Positions 34,984-43,862 are shown, counted from the stretch's first letter. The stretch: 44,818 nt of DNA from Acidobacteriaceae bacterium (GCA_003138365.1 PLFY01000008.1:6034-50851); one strand, 5' to 3'. Notes: generated by a model not told the origin, from the letters alone. A program made the numbers and translations.

Positions 34984-35029
34984 GACCTGTGTAGTTCCAA
35001 CACGTCTGCGAAAAAGGAAATGAGGCACA

Positions 35030-37900
35030 ATGCGTATGAGGATGATTCCATCTTTGGCTCAATTAGCTCTCGTGGCTCTATTTCCCGGTTGCGCTCTCGT
35101 GCTAGCGCAGACAGCCTCTGACCGCGTGACTCAGGAGATCGACTCACGATCTGTTGTGTCGCTTGCTGGTACTGTAAATCCGCATGCTATTGCGCGATAC
35201 GATATTGGACGCGCCAATGCCGGTACCAGGATCAGCGGCGTCACCATGTATTTCAAACCTTCCCCGGAGCAGAAGACAGAACTCGATGCGTTGGTGAAAG
35301 CGCAACAAACGCCCGGCTCCCCGAATTATCACAAGTGGCTTTCTCCGGAAGAGTACGCCAGCCGGTTCGGTTTGAGTGACAATGATCTCGCGAAAGTCCA
35401 AAGTTGGCTCGAACAACAGGGGTTCGCTGTCGATCGCGTGGCCAACAGCCACAACAGCATCAGTTTTTCCGGTACGGCTGCGCAGGTTGAATCGGCCTTT
35501 CAGACGGAAATCCATAACTACAAGATTGACAACCAAACTCATTTCTCGAATGCGACGCCCATATCGGTGCCCTCGGCGCTTTCCGGGGTAGTACAGTCCG
35601 TGCGCAATCTCGATGATTTCCGGCCAAAGCCACAGGTGCGGTTTCGGATGGCACAATCGAGCAAGGTAAAGCCGAATTTCACGTCCAGCCAATCCGGCGA
35701 TCACTTTCTGACGCCAAAAGATGTCGCCACGATCTATGACATCAATGCGGCCTATAGCGCGGGCTACACGGGGACCGGGCAGTCGATTGCAGTCGTCGGC
35801 CAGTCGGAGATCTCCGTGTCGGACATCGAGAATTTCCAAAATGCAGCTGGCCTCACTGTTAAAGATCCAACGCTGGTTCTGGTGCCGGACTCCGGAACCG
35901 CAGCAGTCTCTTCAGGGGACGAGGCCGAGTCCGATCTCGATCTTGAGTATTCCGGCGGCATCGCCAAAGGCGCAACGATCTACCTGGTTTATGTTGGCAA
36001 CAATTCCAACTACAACGTGTGGGACTCGCTCCAATACGCAGTCGATACCAAAATTGCGCCGATCATCAGCATGAGTTACGGCGGATGCGAACCCGACCTC
36101 AGTTCCAGCGACTACTTGACCATCGAGTCCATTCTTGAACAGGGAGCCAGCCAGGGACAAAGCGTAATTGTGGCCTCCGGTGACACGGGATCCACCGCTT
36201 GCTATGCCGATCTCACCAGCAACACGACTCCTACTTCGGAAGAGGAGGAGCTGGCTGTCAATTATCCCGCCAGTAGCGCGTATGTAACGGCTATGGGTGG
36301 AACCGAGTTTCCATCGGCGGATGTCGAAGCTTCAAACACAACCTACTGGGAGTCGGCAAGCGGCAGCGATGTCATCAGTTCCGCGAAGTCGTATATTCCG
36401 GAACAGGTCTGGAACGACGATAGTGCGACAGTGGGCTCGAATGATGGTGCCGAATATGCGCTCTCGTCGGGAGGCGGAGGCACGAGCACCCTGACTGCGA
36501 GGCCCAGTTGGCAAAGCAGTGTGACTGGCATTCCCTCGGGAAGCTACCGGCTGGTGCCGGATATCTCTCTTGATTCTTCTCCCAACAATGCCGGCTATCT
36601 CTATTGCTCCAGTGATTCCACCGCAACCGATATCACAGGCAGTTGTTCGAACGGTTTCCGTGATTCCAGCGACGAGTACTTGACCGTGGCTGGAGGCACC
36701 AGCTTCGCTGCGCCCATATTTGCGGGAATGCTCGCCCTCATCAATCAGAAGGAGAATTCAACGGGGCAGGGTCTGATCAACTCAACCTTGTATACGTTGG
36801 CGGCCAGTTCCACGACATACGCATCTGCCTTTCACGACATCACGAGCGGCAGCAACGAATGCACTGCAGGATCGAGCTACTGCTCATCGGCAGGCGAATC
36901 CGAGTACCCAGCCGCGAGAGGCTACGACGAGGCCAGCGGCCTCGGATCGGTTGATCTCTACAACCTGCTCACCGCGTGGCCGTCAAGTTCCGCCTCGTCC
37001 CTGGAGGCCACTACAACCTCTCTCTCTGCGGCAAGCAGCACACCCTCTTCCGGCGCGAGCGATGTTATCACCATCACGGTGGCTCCAGAATTGAGTTCAG
37101 TCACGACAACCCCGACGGGAACCCTGACCGTCATGGTTGATGGCACCACCGAAACATCGTCTCTTGCGCTGTCGAGCGGCTTGGCCACATACACCTTCTC
37201 TTCCACTACATCCGGATCGCATGTCATCACAGCGGCGTACTCTGGCAACTCAACATTTGCGGCTTCCACCGGGACAACGACAGTCACGATCGGCTCATCT
37301 TCCACGACTGGTTCCGGCGGCTCGGGTTCGACCACCGTGACCGTAACCCCTTCGGGCGGCTACACCGGAACTGTGGACTTGTCACTGTCCACCTCCAGCA
37401 CATATCTCCAGGATTACGCCTGCTATGATGTCTCGAACGCTACGATCAGCGGCACCAGTGCGGTAAGCGAAACGCTGACCCTTTACACCGGCACAGCGAA
37501 CTGCTCCAGTGCTTCGGTCCAAAGCGGGAAGGTTCACGCCTTCCACAGCGCCAAAACCAGCAAGATTTCCTCCAACCCCATGCTTCCCATCACTGCAGCC
37601 GCTTTTGGTTCCCTCGGGCTACTCCTGGCGGGCATCGTTGGCTGGCGTTTCCGCCGGATTCGCGCCCTCTCGTACATGCTGGCTCTCGTGGCACTGGGTT
37701 TTGTCCTCTCCGGCTGCGGCGGATCAAGCTCCAGTTCGTCTTCCAAGGGCTTTTCCTTGTCTGTCTCGCCTTCAACCGTCACCGTTTCTGCGGGGACATC
37801 GGGCATTCCGACGGGCAGTTACACGCTCACGATCGATGGCCAAGACAGCTCGGACTCAAGCCTGACCGCCACGACCTCGATGACCCTTGTTATCGACTAA
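35030..37900 (+). CDS. Pro-kumamolisin (S53, sedolisin) protease with Ig-like repeat and membrane tail
   Basis: A 956-residue protein with AAGGAAATGAGG upstream and a signal peptide (LALVALFPGCALVLAQ). An activation propeptide covers about 45-200 (TMYFKPSPEQKTELDAL, NYHKWLSPEEYASRFG). The S53 catalytic domain follows: Glu300 and Asp304 in AESDLDLEY, the oxyanion Asp in VASGDTGS, and Ser558 in AGGTSFAAP. An Ig-like repeat lies at about 665-760. Near the C-terminus there is a hydrophobic segment (AAFGSLGLLLAGIVGWRF), then a second with SGCGGSSS and a short beta domain, an ending often seen in acidobacterial S53 proteins. Sedolisins are acid-active serine-carboxyl peptidases, fitting an acidic-soil organism. 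It follows site C. Confidence 0.87.
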   Translation: MRMRMIPSLAQLALVALFPGCALVLAQTASDRVTQEIDSRSVVSLAGTVNPHAIARYDIGRANAGTRISGVTMYFKPSPEQKTELDALVKAQQTPGSPNYHKWLSPEEYASRFGLSDNDLAKVQSWLEQQGFAVDRVANSHNSISFSGTAAQVESAFQTEIHNYKIDNQTHFSNATPISVPSALSGVVQSVRNLDDFRPKPQVRFRMAQSSKVKPNFTSSQSGDHFLTPKDVATIYDINAAYSAGYTGTGQSIAVVGQSEISVSDIENFQNAAGLTVKDPTLVLVPDSGTAAVSSGDEAESDLDLEYSGGIAKGATIYLVYVGNNSNYNVWDSLQYAVDTKIAPIISMSYGGCEPDLSSSDYLTIESILEQGASQGQSVIVASGDTGSTACYADLTSNTTPTSEEEELAVNYPASSAYVTAMGGTEFPSADVEASNTTYWESASGSDVISSAKSYIPEQVWNDDSATVGSNDGAEYALSSGGGGTSTLTARPSWQSSVTGIPSGSYRLVPDISLDSSPNNAGYLYCSSDSTATDITGSCSNGFRDSSDEYLTVAGGTSFAAPIFAGMLALINQKENSTGQGLINSTLYTLAASSTTYASAFHDITSGSNECTAGSSYCSSAGESEYPAARGYDEASGLGSVDLYNLLTAWPSSSASSLEATTTSLSAASSTPSSGASDVITITVAPELSSVTTTPTGTLTVMVDGTTETSSLALSSGLATYTFSSTTSGSHVITAAYSGNSTFAASTGTTTVTIGSSSTTGSGGSGSTTVTVTPSGGYTGTVDLSLSTSSTYLQDYACYDVSNATISGTSAVSETLTLYTGTANCSSASVQSGKVHAFHSAKTSKISSNPMLPITAAAFGSLGLLLAGIVGWRFRRIRALSYMLALVALGFVLSGCGGSSSSSSSKGFSLSVSPSTVTVSAGTSGIPTGSYTLTIDGQDSSDSSLTATTSMTLVID

Positions 37901-38342
37901 TCCGTCAGGCTCGTAAGAGAGGGAACGGGCCGGTGCATCCCAGCAAGTCACTCAGTCCGCCTTGGGCTGCGAACGTAGCAAGGCGGAACGGATTGCCAGA
38001 TGGTGGTAGCTCGAGTTCCAGCGCGGCGTAGCGGAGGGTACGCGGTAACGCTGGAAGTGGCGATACAGATGCGATTCCAGTATCGCCGTTTCGGCCACAT
38101 TCTCCTCCTGGTGAATGGATGGTCGTTTCCCCGGATCGGTCACGTGCGCACTCCAGTGCGCACGTGACCGGCGTTGATAGAGAGCCATATTCACAATCCA
38201 AAGATCATTGCTCCACTATCCCAGGACAGGACACGATCTTGCGGTCTTTCGATCTCTACCCGCATTATCTTGACTATGATCCGGTGAGGTCTCAGAGAGC
38301 CAAACCGCGGCTCAGCGCACACATGGAGCGGCGAACAACCGA
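37901..38342. other. Convergent intergenic region without a supported gene
   Basis: About 440 bases lie between the stops of the S53 protease and the histidine kinase. Open minus-strand frames of 80-98 codons exist (37905-38201) but lack a ribosome-binding site and any recognisable motif. The main feature is the 34-bp hairpin at 38137-38170. Confidence 0.5.
38137..38170. terminator. 34-bp near-perfect hairpin between convergent genes
   Basis: CGGTCACGTGCGCACT and its exact complement AGTGCGCACGTGACCG are separated by only two bases (CC). With 16 paired bases it is the strongest simple hairpin I noticed in the window. It sits between two convergent genes, where a bidirectional terminator is expected. 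There is no T-run on either side, so a factor-independent terminator is doubtful; a palindromic repeat or protein-binding site is the alternative. Confidence 0.5.
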
Positions 38343-39776
38343 TCAACTAACCGGATTTGTGATTTTGCGCTCCTGTCTTTGGCGATCATCGCCCTCGACC
38401 AGCGGGAGTTGCAAACGAACCGTTGTGCCGCCACCGGCGCGATTGTATGCGCGCATTTCTCCGTGATGAAGTTTCACGGCACGCTCTGCAATCGCAAGAC
38501 CGACGCCGACACCCCCGGTCTCCGCGCTACGTGCACGGTCCACGCGATAGAAGGGCTGAAAGATAGAGTGGAGTTCGCTCTCTGGAATACCGGGCCCGCG
38601 ATCGCTGATTTCGAGTACGGCCATACTACTACCCTTTTCTTCCGTCACGACGGCCAACCGGATTTCCACCTCGGAATTCTCTTCCGTGTATCGGATGGCG
38701 TTGCGCAGGACATTCTCAACGGCCCGATAGAGCAGTTCGCGATTTCCCAGAATTGCGCATTCTGCGTCGGCGTGAAAGGAGACTGTGCACTGCCGTTGCT
38801 GGGCTTCGTACCCAGCGTCCGGAGTCATCTGGTCGATCAGTTCATTCAGCAGTACGGGCCCAAAGTTGTTTACCTGGTTCATTGCTTCCATCGAAGAGAG
38901 CGTAAGAAGCTGGCTAATCAACTTGCTCAGTCTCTCGGTTTCTCGTTCGATACGGCCCAGGTGCGTCTCTATCTCCGTGTCGGGGTCTGCGTCTTCCCGC
39001 GCCAGTTCCAAGGCGACATTGAGGCGAGCCAGAGGTGAGCGCAACTCGTGCGAAACATCCCGCAACAACAACTGTTGCGCGCCCACAAGCGACTCCAGCC
39101 TCTCGGCCATGTGGTTAAAATCATGTACCAGCGCCTGAAACTCGTCTCCTCGAAAAAACCTAGACTTTGACGCAGGTTCGGCTACGCGCGTTCTCAAGTT
39201 TCCTTGCGCCAATTCACGTGCCGCCTTCCGCAGCTTGACCAATGGCCGTGTGAACAGCAGCACAAGCACAAATGTGGTTGCGCCGCCTACCGCGATTGCC
39301 ACAGGCAGCTGCGGAAATGCGAAGTGCAGCAGGTCAGGGTACGGATCATGGCCTTCGGGAGCGTGTGGCCGGGCAAGCAGAAACACATAGTTCCTGTTTG
39401 TGGCAGAACTGAAGGGCACGCTCCAAACGTATTGCTGTCCCACTTGTCTGCCGATGATGTGGTCTGGGAATCGAGTACCGTTTCCGCTCCCACCGGCCAG
39501 ATCAGGCATCCCAGGACAGAGACTGCTCCCTGCCTCGCGGGTGAGAGCAATGGTTTGTCCGTGGATGGCAGCATACGCTTCGAGGGAGCCACATCCGCCG
39601 GTCTCGAAAGCGTCTACACTCTCTCTTGCTTGGTTGCGCAGGTTGCTGAACAGCGAATCCATCAGGATATCCGGCCGGGGAAAGCGGTGCTGTACGATCA
39701 ATGCCGTAGAGATGATGAAAATCAGACTCTGCGCAATCCAGAAAATGGCAAATATCTTGAAAAAAAGGCCGCGCAT
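38343..39776 (-). CDS. CpxA-like sensor histidine kinase
   Basis: A 477-residue protein. TM1 is at 6-28 (KIFAIFWIAQSLIFII, close in wording to the start of E. coli CpxA), a periplasmic sensor domain at about 30-150, TM2 at about 155-176 and HAMP at about 177-230. The phosphoacceptor is His243 in RDVSHELRSPLARLN. The ATPase domain shows NVLRNAIRYT, ISDRGPGIP, FYRVDRARS and GVGLAIAERAVKLHHGEM. The gene starts 3 bases after the stop of the response regulator gene, so the two form an operon. Predicted to sense an envelope signal and phosphorylate its partner. The actual signal cannot be read from the sequence. Confidence 0.88.
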   Translation of the reverse strand: MRGLFFKIFAIFWIAQSLIFIISTALIVQHRFPRPDILMDSLFSNLRNQARESVDAFETGGCGSLEAYAAIHGQTIALTREAGSSLCPGMPDLAGGSGNGTRFPDHIIGRQVGQQYVWSVPFSSATNRNYVFLLARPHAPEGHDPYPDLLHFAFPQLPVAIAVGGATTFVLVLLFTRPLVKLRKAARELAQGNLRTRVAEPASKSRFFRGDEFQALVHDFNHMAERLESLVGAQQLLLRDVSHELRSPLARLNVALELAREDADPDTEIETHLGRIERETERLSKLISQLLTLSSMEAMNQVNNFGPVLLNELIDQMTPDAGYEAQQRQCTVSFHADAECAILGNRELLYRAVENVLRNAIRYTEENSEVEIRLAVVTEEKGSSMAVLEISDRGPGIPESELHSIFQPFYRVDRARSAETGGVGVGLAIAERAVKLHHGEMRAYNRAGGGTTVRLQLPLVEGDDRQRQERKITNPVS

Positions 39777-39779
39777 CGC

Positions 39780-40523
39780 TCAGTCCTTTGCTTCCGTCTG
39801 ATTCCTGTGAATCGTTAACTGATACCCCGCTCCGCGAATCGTTTTTACACGGTCCTCGTGGGAACTACCCTCAGCGAGTTTCTTCCGCAGCCGGCTCAAA
39901 TGCATATCCAGGCTGCGATCGAGCGGGTTAAACTTGCGCCCAAGAACTTCTTCTGCCAACTCCTCGCGCGCGATAACTTTCCCAGGAGAATGCATCAGAA
40001 CTTCCAGAAGCGCGAACTCTACGCCTGTCAATTCAACGCTCCTGCCATTTTGAAGGACAGTGCGCGCAGCCGAATCAAGTTCCAAATCGTCGACGTGCAG
40101 CAGGGTATGCTCATTCGGTGTTCCGGCCGCAGCGGTCCTTCGCAGAATCGCACGCATCCTGGCTAGCAGTTCCCGGGGGTTAAACGGCTTGGGCAAATAA
40201 TCGTCGGCTCCAATCTCCAACCCCACGATGCGGTCTACGTCTTCCCCGCGCGCCGTCAGCATCAGCACGTTCATAGCCGAGTCCGCGCGTATCTTTCGCA
40301 GGATCTCAAAGCCGTCAATACCTGGAAGCATTACATCGAGAAGGACGAGGGAGTAACGGTGCTCAAGCGCCACCTTGAGGCCCGTATCGCCTCGGTGTAC
40401 GGCGGAGACACGAAAGCCATACTTTTCAAGGTAGTCCCTCAGCATCGAGCAGAGTTCAACGTCGTCGTCAATCAGCAGAACGTCTTCCAAACTGCCCTCC
40501 TGTGTCTCTGAGTTTACGCCCAT
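39780..40523 (-). CDS. CpxR-like OmpR-family response regulator
   Basis: A 247-residue protein from ATG 40523; in-frame GTG codons at 40541 and 40568 are alternatives, but ATG 40523 gives the usual N-terminal length. The receiver domain has DVLLIDDD and phosphoacceptor Asp63 in LVLLDVMLPG. The stretch MLTARGEDVDRIVGLEIG, then ADDYLPKPFNPRELLAR and AILRR, follows E. coli CpxR wording closely. The C-terminal winged helix (VELTGVEFALLEVLMHSPG, DRSLDMHLSRLRKKL) is of OmpR type, a class that binds direct repeats about 10-11 bp apart. The window holds such repeats before at least three other genes and around this one, making this protein the prime candidate for their ligand. Confidence 0.9.
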   Translation of the reverse strand: MGVNSETQEGSLEDVLLIDDDVELCSMLRDYLEKYGFRVSAVHRGDTGLKVALEHRYSLVLLDVMLPGIDGFEILRKIRADSAMNVLMLTARGEDVDRIVGLEIGADDYLPKPFNPRELLARMRAILRRTAAAGTPNEHTLLHVDDLELDSAARTVLQNGRSVELTGVEFALLEVLMHSPGKVIAREELAEEVLGRKFNPLDRSLDMHLSRLRKKLAEGSSHEDRVKTIRGAGYQLTIHRNQTEAKD

Positions 40524-40548
40524 GCCTTCAAGAGATCGCACGAGAAAT

Positions 40549-40594
40549 GTAACAAAGAGTAATGGCACCGTGACAATTCTTTACACAGCATTAC
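40549..40594. promoter_or_regulatory. Opposed Cpx-type boxes between regulator and Oar-like receptor
   Basis: On the plus strand GTAAC-N5-GTAAT lies at 40549-40563, facing so that it reads as TTAC boxes toward the response-regulator gene. Then TGAC, TTAC and TTAC start at 40571, 40581 and 40591, exactly 10 bp apart, facing the receptor gene at 40674. The two groups are opposite in orientation, as expected if one regulator controls both divergent units. The CGTCT element is not conserved here (AGGTC at the equivalent position). Confidence 0.6.
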
Positions 40595-40673
40595 TGAATA
40601 AGACCGCACTGTGCAAGGTCCTGATGTCTCCTGAATATGGCTCTCTTATGTAGCCGGAGGCATTACGCGACCC

Positions 40674-43493
40674 ATGCTTAAAAAACTCTGCTTGCTGTTG
40701 TTTGTCTGCGCCATTGCATATGGATCCGCAGCGAAGGCCCAGGCACCGAACGGGAACGTCCACGGAACCGTTGCTGACCCCACTGGAGCCCTGATTCCCT
40801 CCGCTTCGATTGTGCTCTCGAATGAAAGCGGTGTCGTGAAAACCGTCCTTGCCGGCAGCGACGGCACTTTTGTGATCGATCATGTGATTCCGGGCCGGTA
40901 TTCGCTCATTGTCACTGCTTCCGGCTTTGCACCTGCCACAATACCTGACGTCGAAGTGTCCAGTGGCAAAGTGACCGTCGATCACGTCAAGCTGCAATTG
41001 CCGGTCGAAAAGCAGCAAGTTCAGGTAAGCGATGAGGGTCTGAGCGTCAATACCGGCGCCGACAACAACGCCAGCGCTATGGTGATCAAGGGCAAAGATC
41101 TCGATGCACTCTCTGACGATCCGGATGAGTTGCAGAATGAGCTGAATGCTCTCGCTGGACCGTCGGCAGGCCCAAACGGCGGACAGATTTACATTGACGG
41201 ATTCACCGGCGGGCAACTCCCTCCGAAATCCTCCATTCGCGAGATACGTATTAACCAGAATCCATTTTCGTCACAATACGACAAACTGGGCTACGGACGG
41301 ATCGAGATTTTTACCAAACCGGGAACCGACAAGTTCCACGGTATGTTCATGGTCAACGGCAACGATTCCGCTTTCAATTCACTCAACCCCTTTGTGACCG
41401 AAGAGCCACCGTACTACAGCACGTTTCTGGTCGGCAATGCCAGCGGAGCGTTGAGCAAAAGCGCATCGTGGTTTGGCAATGTCTTCCGCCGAGACAACCA
41501 GTCAAACTCCATTGTGAACGCGGAGCTTCTGGACGCCAACGGCAATTCATACAACTACACGGCGGCCGTTGCAAACCCGCAATCGCGCCTCGACGTCAGC
41601 CCTCGTTTCGACTTCCAACTCGGCAAGAGCAACACGCTCAGCATCCGCTACATGTTCGATCGACAGAAGGAGACCAACAACGGTGTTTCGCAGTCTGCGC
41701 TGGAAAGCCAGGCTTACGACACGCTCAATTATGAGAACACGATCCAGGTGAGCGATACGCAAGTGCTGGGCGCCAACTTGGTCAATGAGACCCGTTTTCA
41801 GTACACGCGCGATCGTGACAACCAGGTTGCGCAAAGCAGCGATCCCACAATCACCGTGCAGGGAGCCTTCACCGGTGGAGGAAACAATCACGGCGTGGTC
41901 CGCGACAATCAGGACCGTTATGAACTCCAAAACTACATGACCGCGGCGAAAGGAGCTCATGCGTTGAACTTCGGCACGCGCCTGCGCCTTACGCGAGATT
42001 CCAATTACTCGACGTCGGGTTTTAATGGAAACTATATCTACACCTCGCTCACCGCTTATGCGGCAAACTCTCCATCCGAGTACGACGTGACATCCGGAAC
42101 TCCCGGTGCGCGTATCAATCTCTTCGACGCAGGACTTTTCTTTCAGGACGACTATAAGGCGCGCTCCAACCTGACCCTCAGCTACGGTCTGCGCTACGAA
42201 GCGCAGAACCGCATCAGCAACCACGACGACTGGGCTCCGCGCTTCTCAGTCGCCTGGGCGCCCGGCGTTCGCAACAATTCTCCGGCTAAGACCGTCATCC
42301 GTGGCGGCTATGGCTGGTTCTTTGATCGCTTCAGTTCAACCTACGTTCTCGACGCCATCCGGCAGAATGGAGTAAACCAGAAGCAGTACGTCACCAAGTA
42401 TGGAACGAGTTCTTCTTCTGTGCCCGCACCGACAATCTATCAGGTGGCGCCCAATCTCAAAGCCGCCGTAAATATGCAGGCTGCGGTGGGGATTGAGCAC
42501 GAGTTTGGAAAAGTAGCAACCGCTTCCGCAACCTATATCAACTCCCACGGCGTACACCAATACTTGAGCGACAATATCAACGCTTACCTTCCCGGCACAT
42601 ACGATCTTGCCACCGAAACGGGCACGCGGCCCAACGGGATCAACGAGAACATCTATCAGTTCCAGTCCGGCGGCGTCTATAACCAGAACCAACTCATGGT
42701 CAATTACACCGTGCGGGCGAGCCGTGTTTCCCTCTTTGGCTTCTACATGGTGAACTTCGCCAAGGCCGATACCTCCGGCGCAACGTATTTCCCCTCCAAC
42801 CAGTTTGATCCTAGCGCCGACTACGGCCGAGCCAACTTCGATGTGCGGAACCGCTTCCTGCTGGGCGGTAACATCCAGGCCCCCTACAAAGTGTCCGTGA
42901 GTCCCATGATTGTTGCCGATTCCGGCCAGCCCTTCAACATTACCTTGGACCAGGATCTAAACGGCGATAACCAGTTCAATGACCGGCCCGCATTTGCAAC
43001 TTCCAGCAGCACCAGCACGGTCAAGACGAGCTACGGAACGTTCGACCTGGACCCGGCATGGAACCAGTCGCGTATCCCCTATAACTATGGCAACGGGCCG
43101 TCGCAATTCAGCATGAACCTGCGGCTCAGCAAATCTTTTGGCATCGGGCCGAGGGTGACTCAGGGATCGGCTGCCGGAGCCGGTGGCCCCGGTGGACCTG
43201 GCGGCGGCAGTCCGCCTCCGGGGGGCGGACCCGGTGGTGGAGGCGGCGGCCTTGGTCCCGGCGGTTTAAGCGGGAATGGCGGGCCGCCGCGGCTCGATCA
43301 AGCTGTCCCTCGGCGCTATTCCCTTACCTTTGCGGCAATGGGCAGGAACATCTTCAACAATGTCAGCCTGGCGCAGCCGATGGGAGTTCTCGGTTCTCAG
43401 CTCTTTGGAAAATCGACTGCCCTCGCGGGAGGATTCTTTTCATCCGCCGCGGCTAATCGCAGCATCGACTTGCAGATGAGTTTCAACTTTTGA
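40674..43493 (+). CDS. Oar-like TonB-dependent outer-membrane receptor
   Basis: A 939-residue protein. A signal peptide (LKKLCLLLFVCAIAYGSAAK) is followed by a carboxypeptidase-regulatory-like domain at about 25-110 (NVHGTVADPTGALIPSASI, RYSLIVTASGFAPATI). A plug-like region follows (GGQIYIDGFTGGQLPPKSS, IREIRINQNPFSSQYDKLG, YGRIEIFTKPGTDKFHG) and then a long beta-barrel ending in the aromatic-terminal MSFNF. Members of this family are abundant in Acidobacteriota; their cargo is mostly unknown. Residues about 832-872 are almost only Gly and Pro, an unusual insertion in the barrel. At 939 residues it is somewhat shorter than many Oar proteins. GGAGG lies 13 bases before the ATG, rather far. 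It is divergent from the CpxRA-like operon and shares its box-rich promoter region. Confidence 0.85.
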   Translation: MLKKLCLLLFVCAIAYGSAAKAQAPNGNVHGTVADPTGALIPSASIVLSNESGVVKTVLAGSDGTFVIDHVIPGRYSLIVTASGFAPATIPDVEVSSGKVTVDHVKLQLPVEKQQVQVSDEGLSVNTGADNNASAMVIKGKDLDALSDDPDELQNELNALAGPSAGPNGGQIYIDGFTGGQLPPKSSIREIRINQNPFSSQYDKLGYGRIEIFTKPGTDKFHGMFMVNGNDSAFNSLNPFVTEEPPYYSTFLVGNASGALSKSASWFGNVFRRDNQSNSIVNAELLDANGNSYNYTAAVANPQSRLDVSPRFDFQLGKSNTLSIRYMFDRQKETNNGVSQSALESQAYDTLNYENTIQVSDTQVLGANLVNETRFQYTRDRDNQVAQSSDPTITVQGAFTGGGNNHGVVRDNQDRYELQNYMTAAKGAHALNFGTRLRLTRDSNYSTSGFNGNYIYTSLTAYAANSPSEYDVTSGTPGARINLFDAGLFFQDDYKARSNLTLSYGLRYEAQNRISNHDDWAPRFSVAWAPGVRNNSPAKTVIRGGYGWFFDRFSSTYVLDAIRQNGVNQKQYVTKYGTSSSSVPAPTIYQVAPNLKAAVNMQAAVGIEHEFGKVATASATYINSHGVHQYLSDNINAYLPGTYDLATETGTRPNGINENIYQFQSGGVYNQNQLMVNYTVRASRVSLFGFYMVNFAKADTSGATYFPSNQFDPSADYGRANFDVRNRFLLGGNIQAPYKVSVSPMIVADSGQPFNITLDQDLNGDNQFNDRPAFATSSSTSTVKTSYGTFDLDPAWNQSRIPYNYGNGPSQFSMNLRLSKSFGIGPRVTQGSAAGAGGPGGPGGGSPPPGGGPGGGGGGLGPGGLSGNGGPPRLDQAVPRRYSLTFAAMGRNIFNNVSLAQPMGVLGSQLFGKSTALAGGFFSSAAANRSIDLQMSFNF

Positions 43494-43705
43494 TCGCGCT
43501 GCTTATCGCGTTTGTTCCTTTGCCAGATGGACAGCCTCGCATACCTCATCGGTGCAAGGCCGCATGCCGGAGCATCGACCGAGAGCCGGGCCTCTCTTTG
43601 GAGTCCAAGTTCCACTGAATCGCCGTTGCTGCTGCCTCCTGCATCCATTATCTGACGATGTGGGATCGCGGCTGATATCGCTCTTAACCGGGACCGGGAA
43701 GTCCT

Positions 43706-43847
43706 GACATTCCCCGGATAATTGGAATGATAAGCCGAGGCTGGGAGGACGGTGTCAAGGCTCCTAACCGCGAAGCGGCGTCCGCCTAGGAGGGCGGCCT
43801 TGACTCCGGCCGGGCCTCGGCTACACTGCTGCTATCCGGGGAATGTC
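43706..43847. repeat. 142-bp element of nested inverted repeats
   Basis: The ends GACATTCCCCGGATA (43706-43720) and TATCCGGGGAATGTC (43833-43847) are exact inverted copies. Inside them lie AGCCGAGGC (43733) against GCCTCGGCT (43814), GTCAAGGC (43754) against GCCTTGAC (43797), CTCCTA (43761) against TAGGAG (43787), and a small CCGC-GAA-GCGG hairpin at the centre. All pairs are nested in register, so the whole can fold into one long interrupted hairpin. No protein is encoded. It could be a miniature transposable element, a recombination site or a structured RNA. No target-site duplication is evident. Confidence 0.7.
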
Positions 43848-43862
43848 TGCTTGGGTCTGGAT

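Noticed and set aside
37905-38201. Minus-strand frames of 80-98 codons between the protease and the kinase.
   Set aside because: They contain the 34-bp hairpin, lack a ribosome-binding site and have no recognisable sequence.
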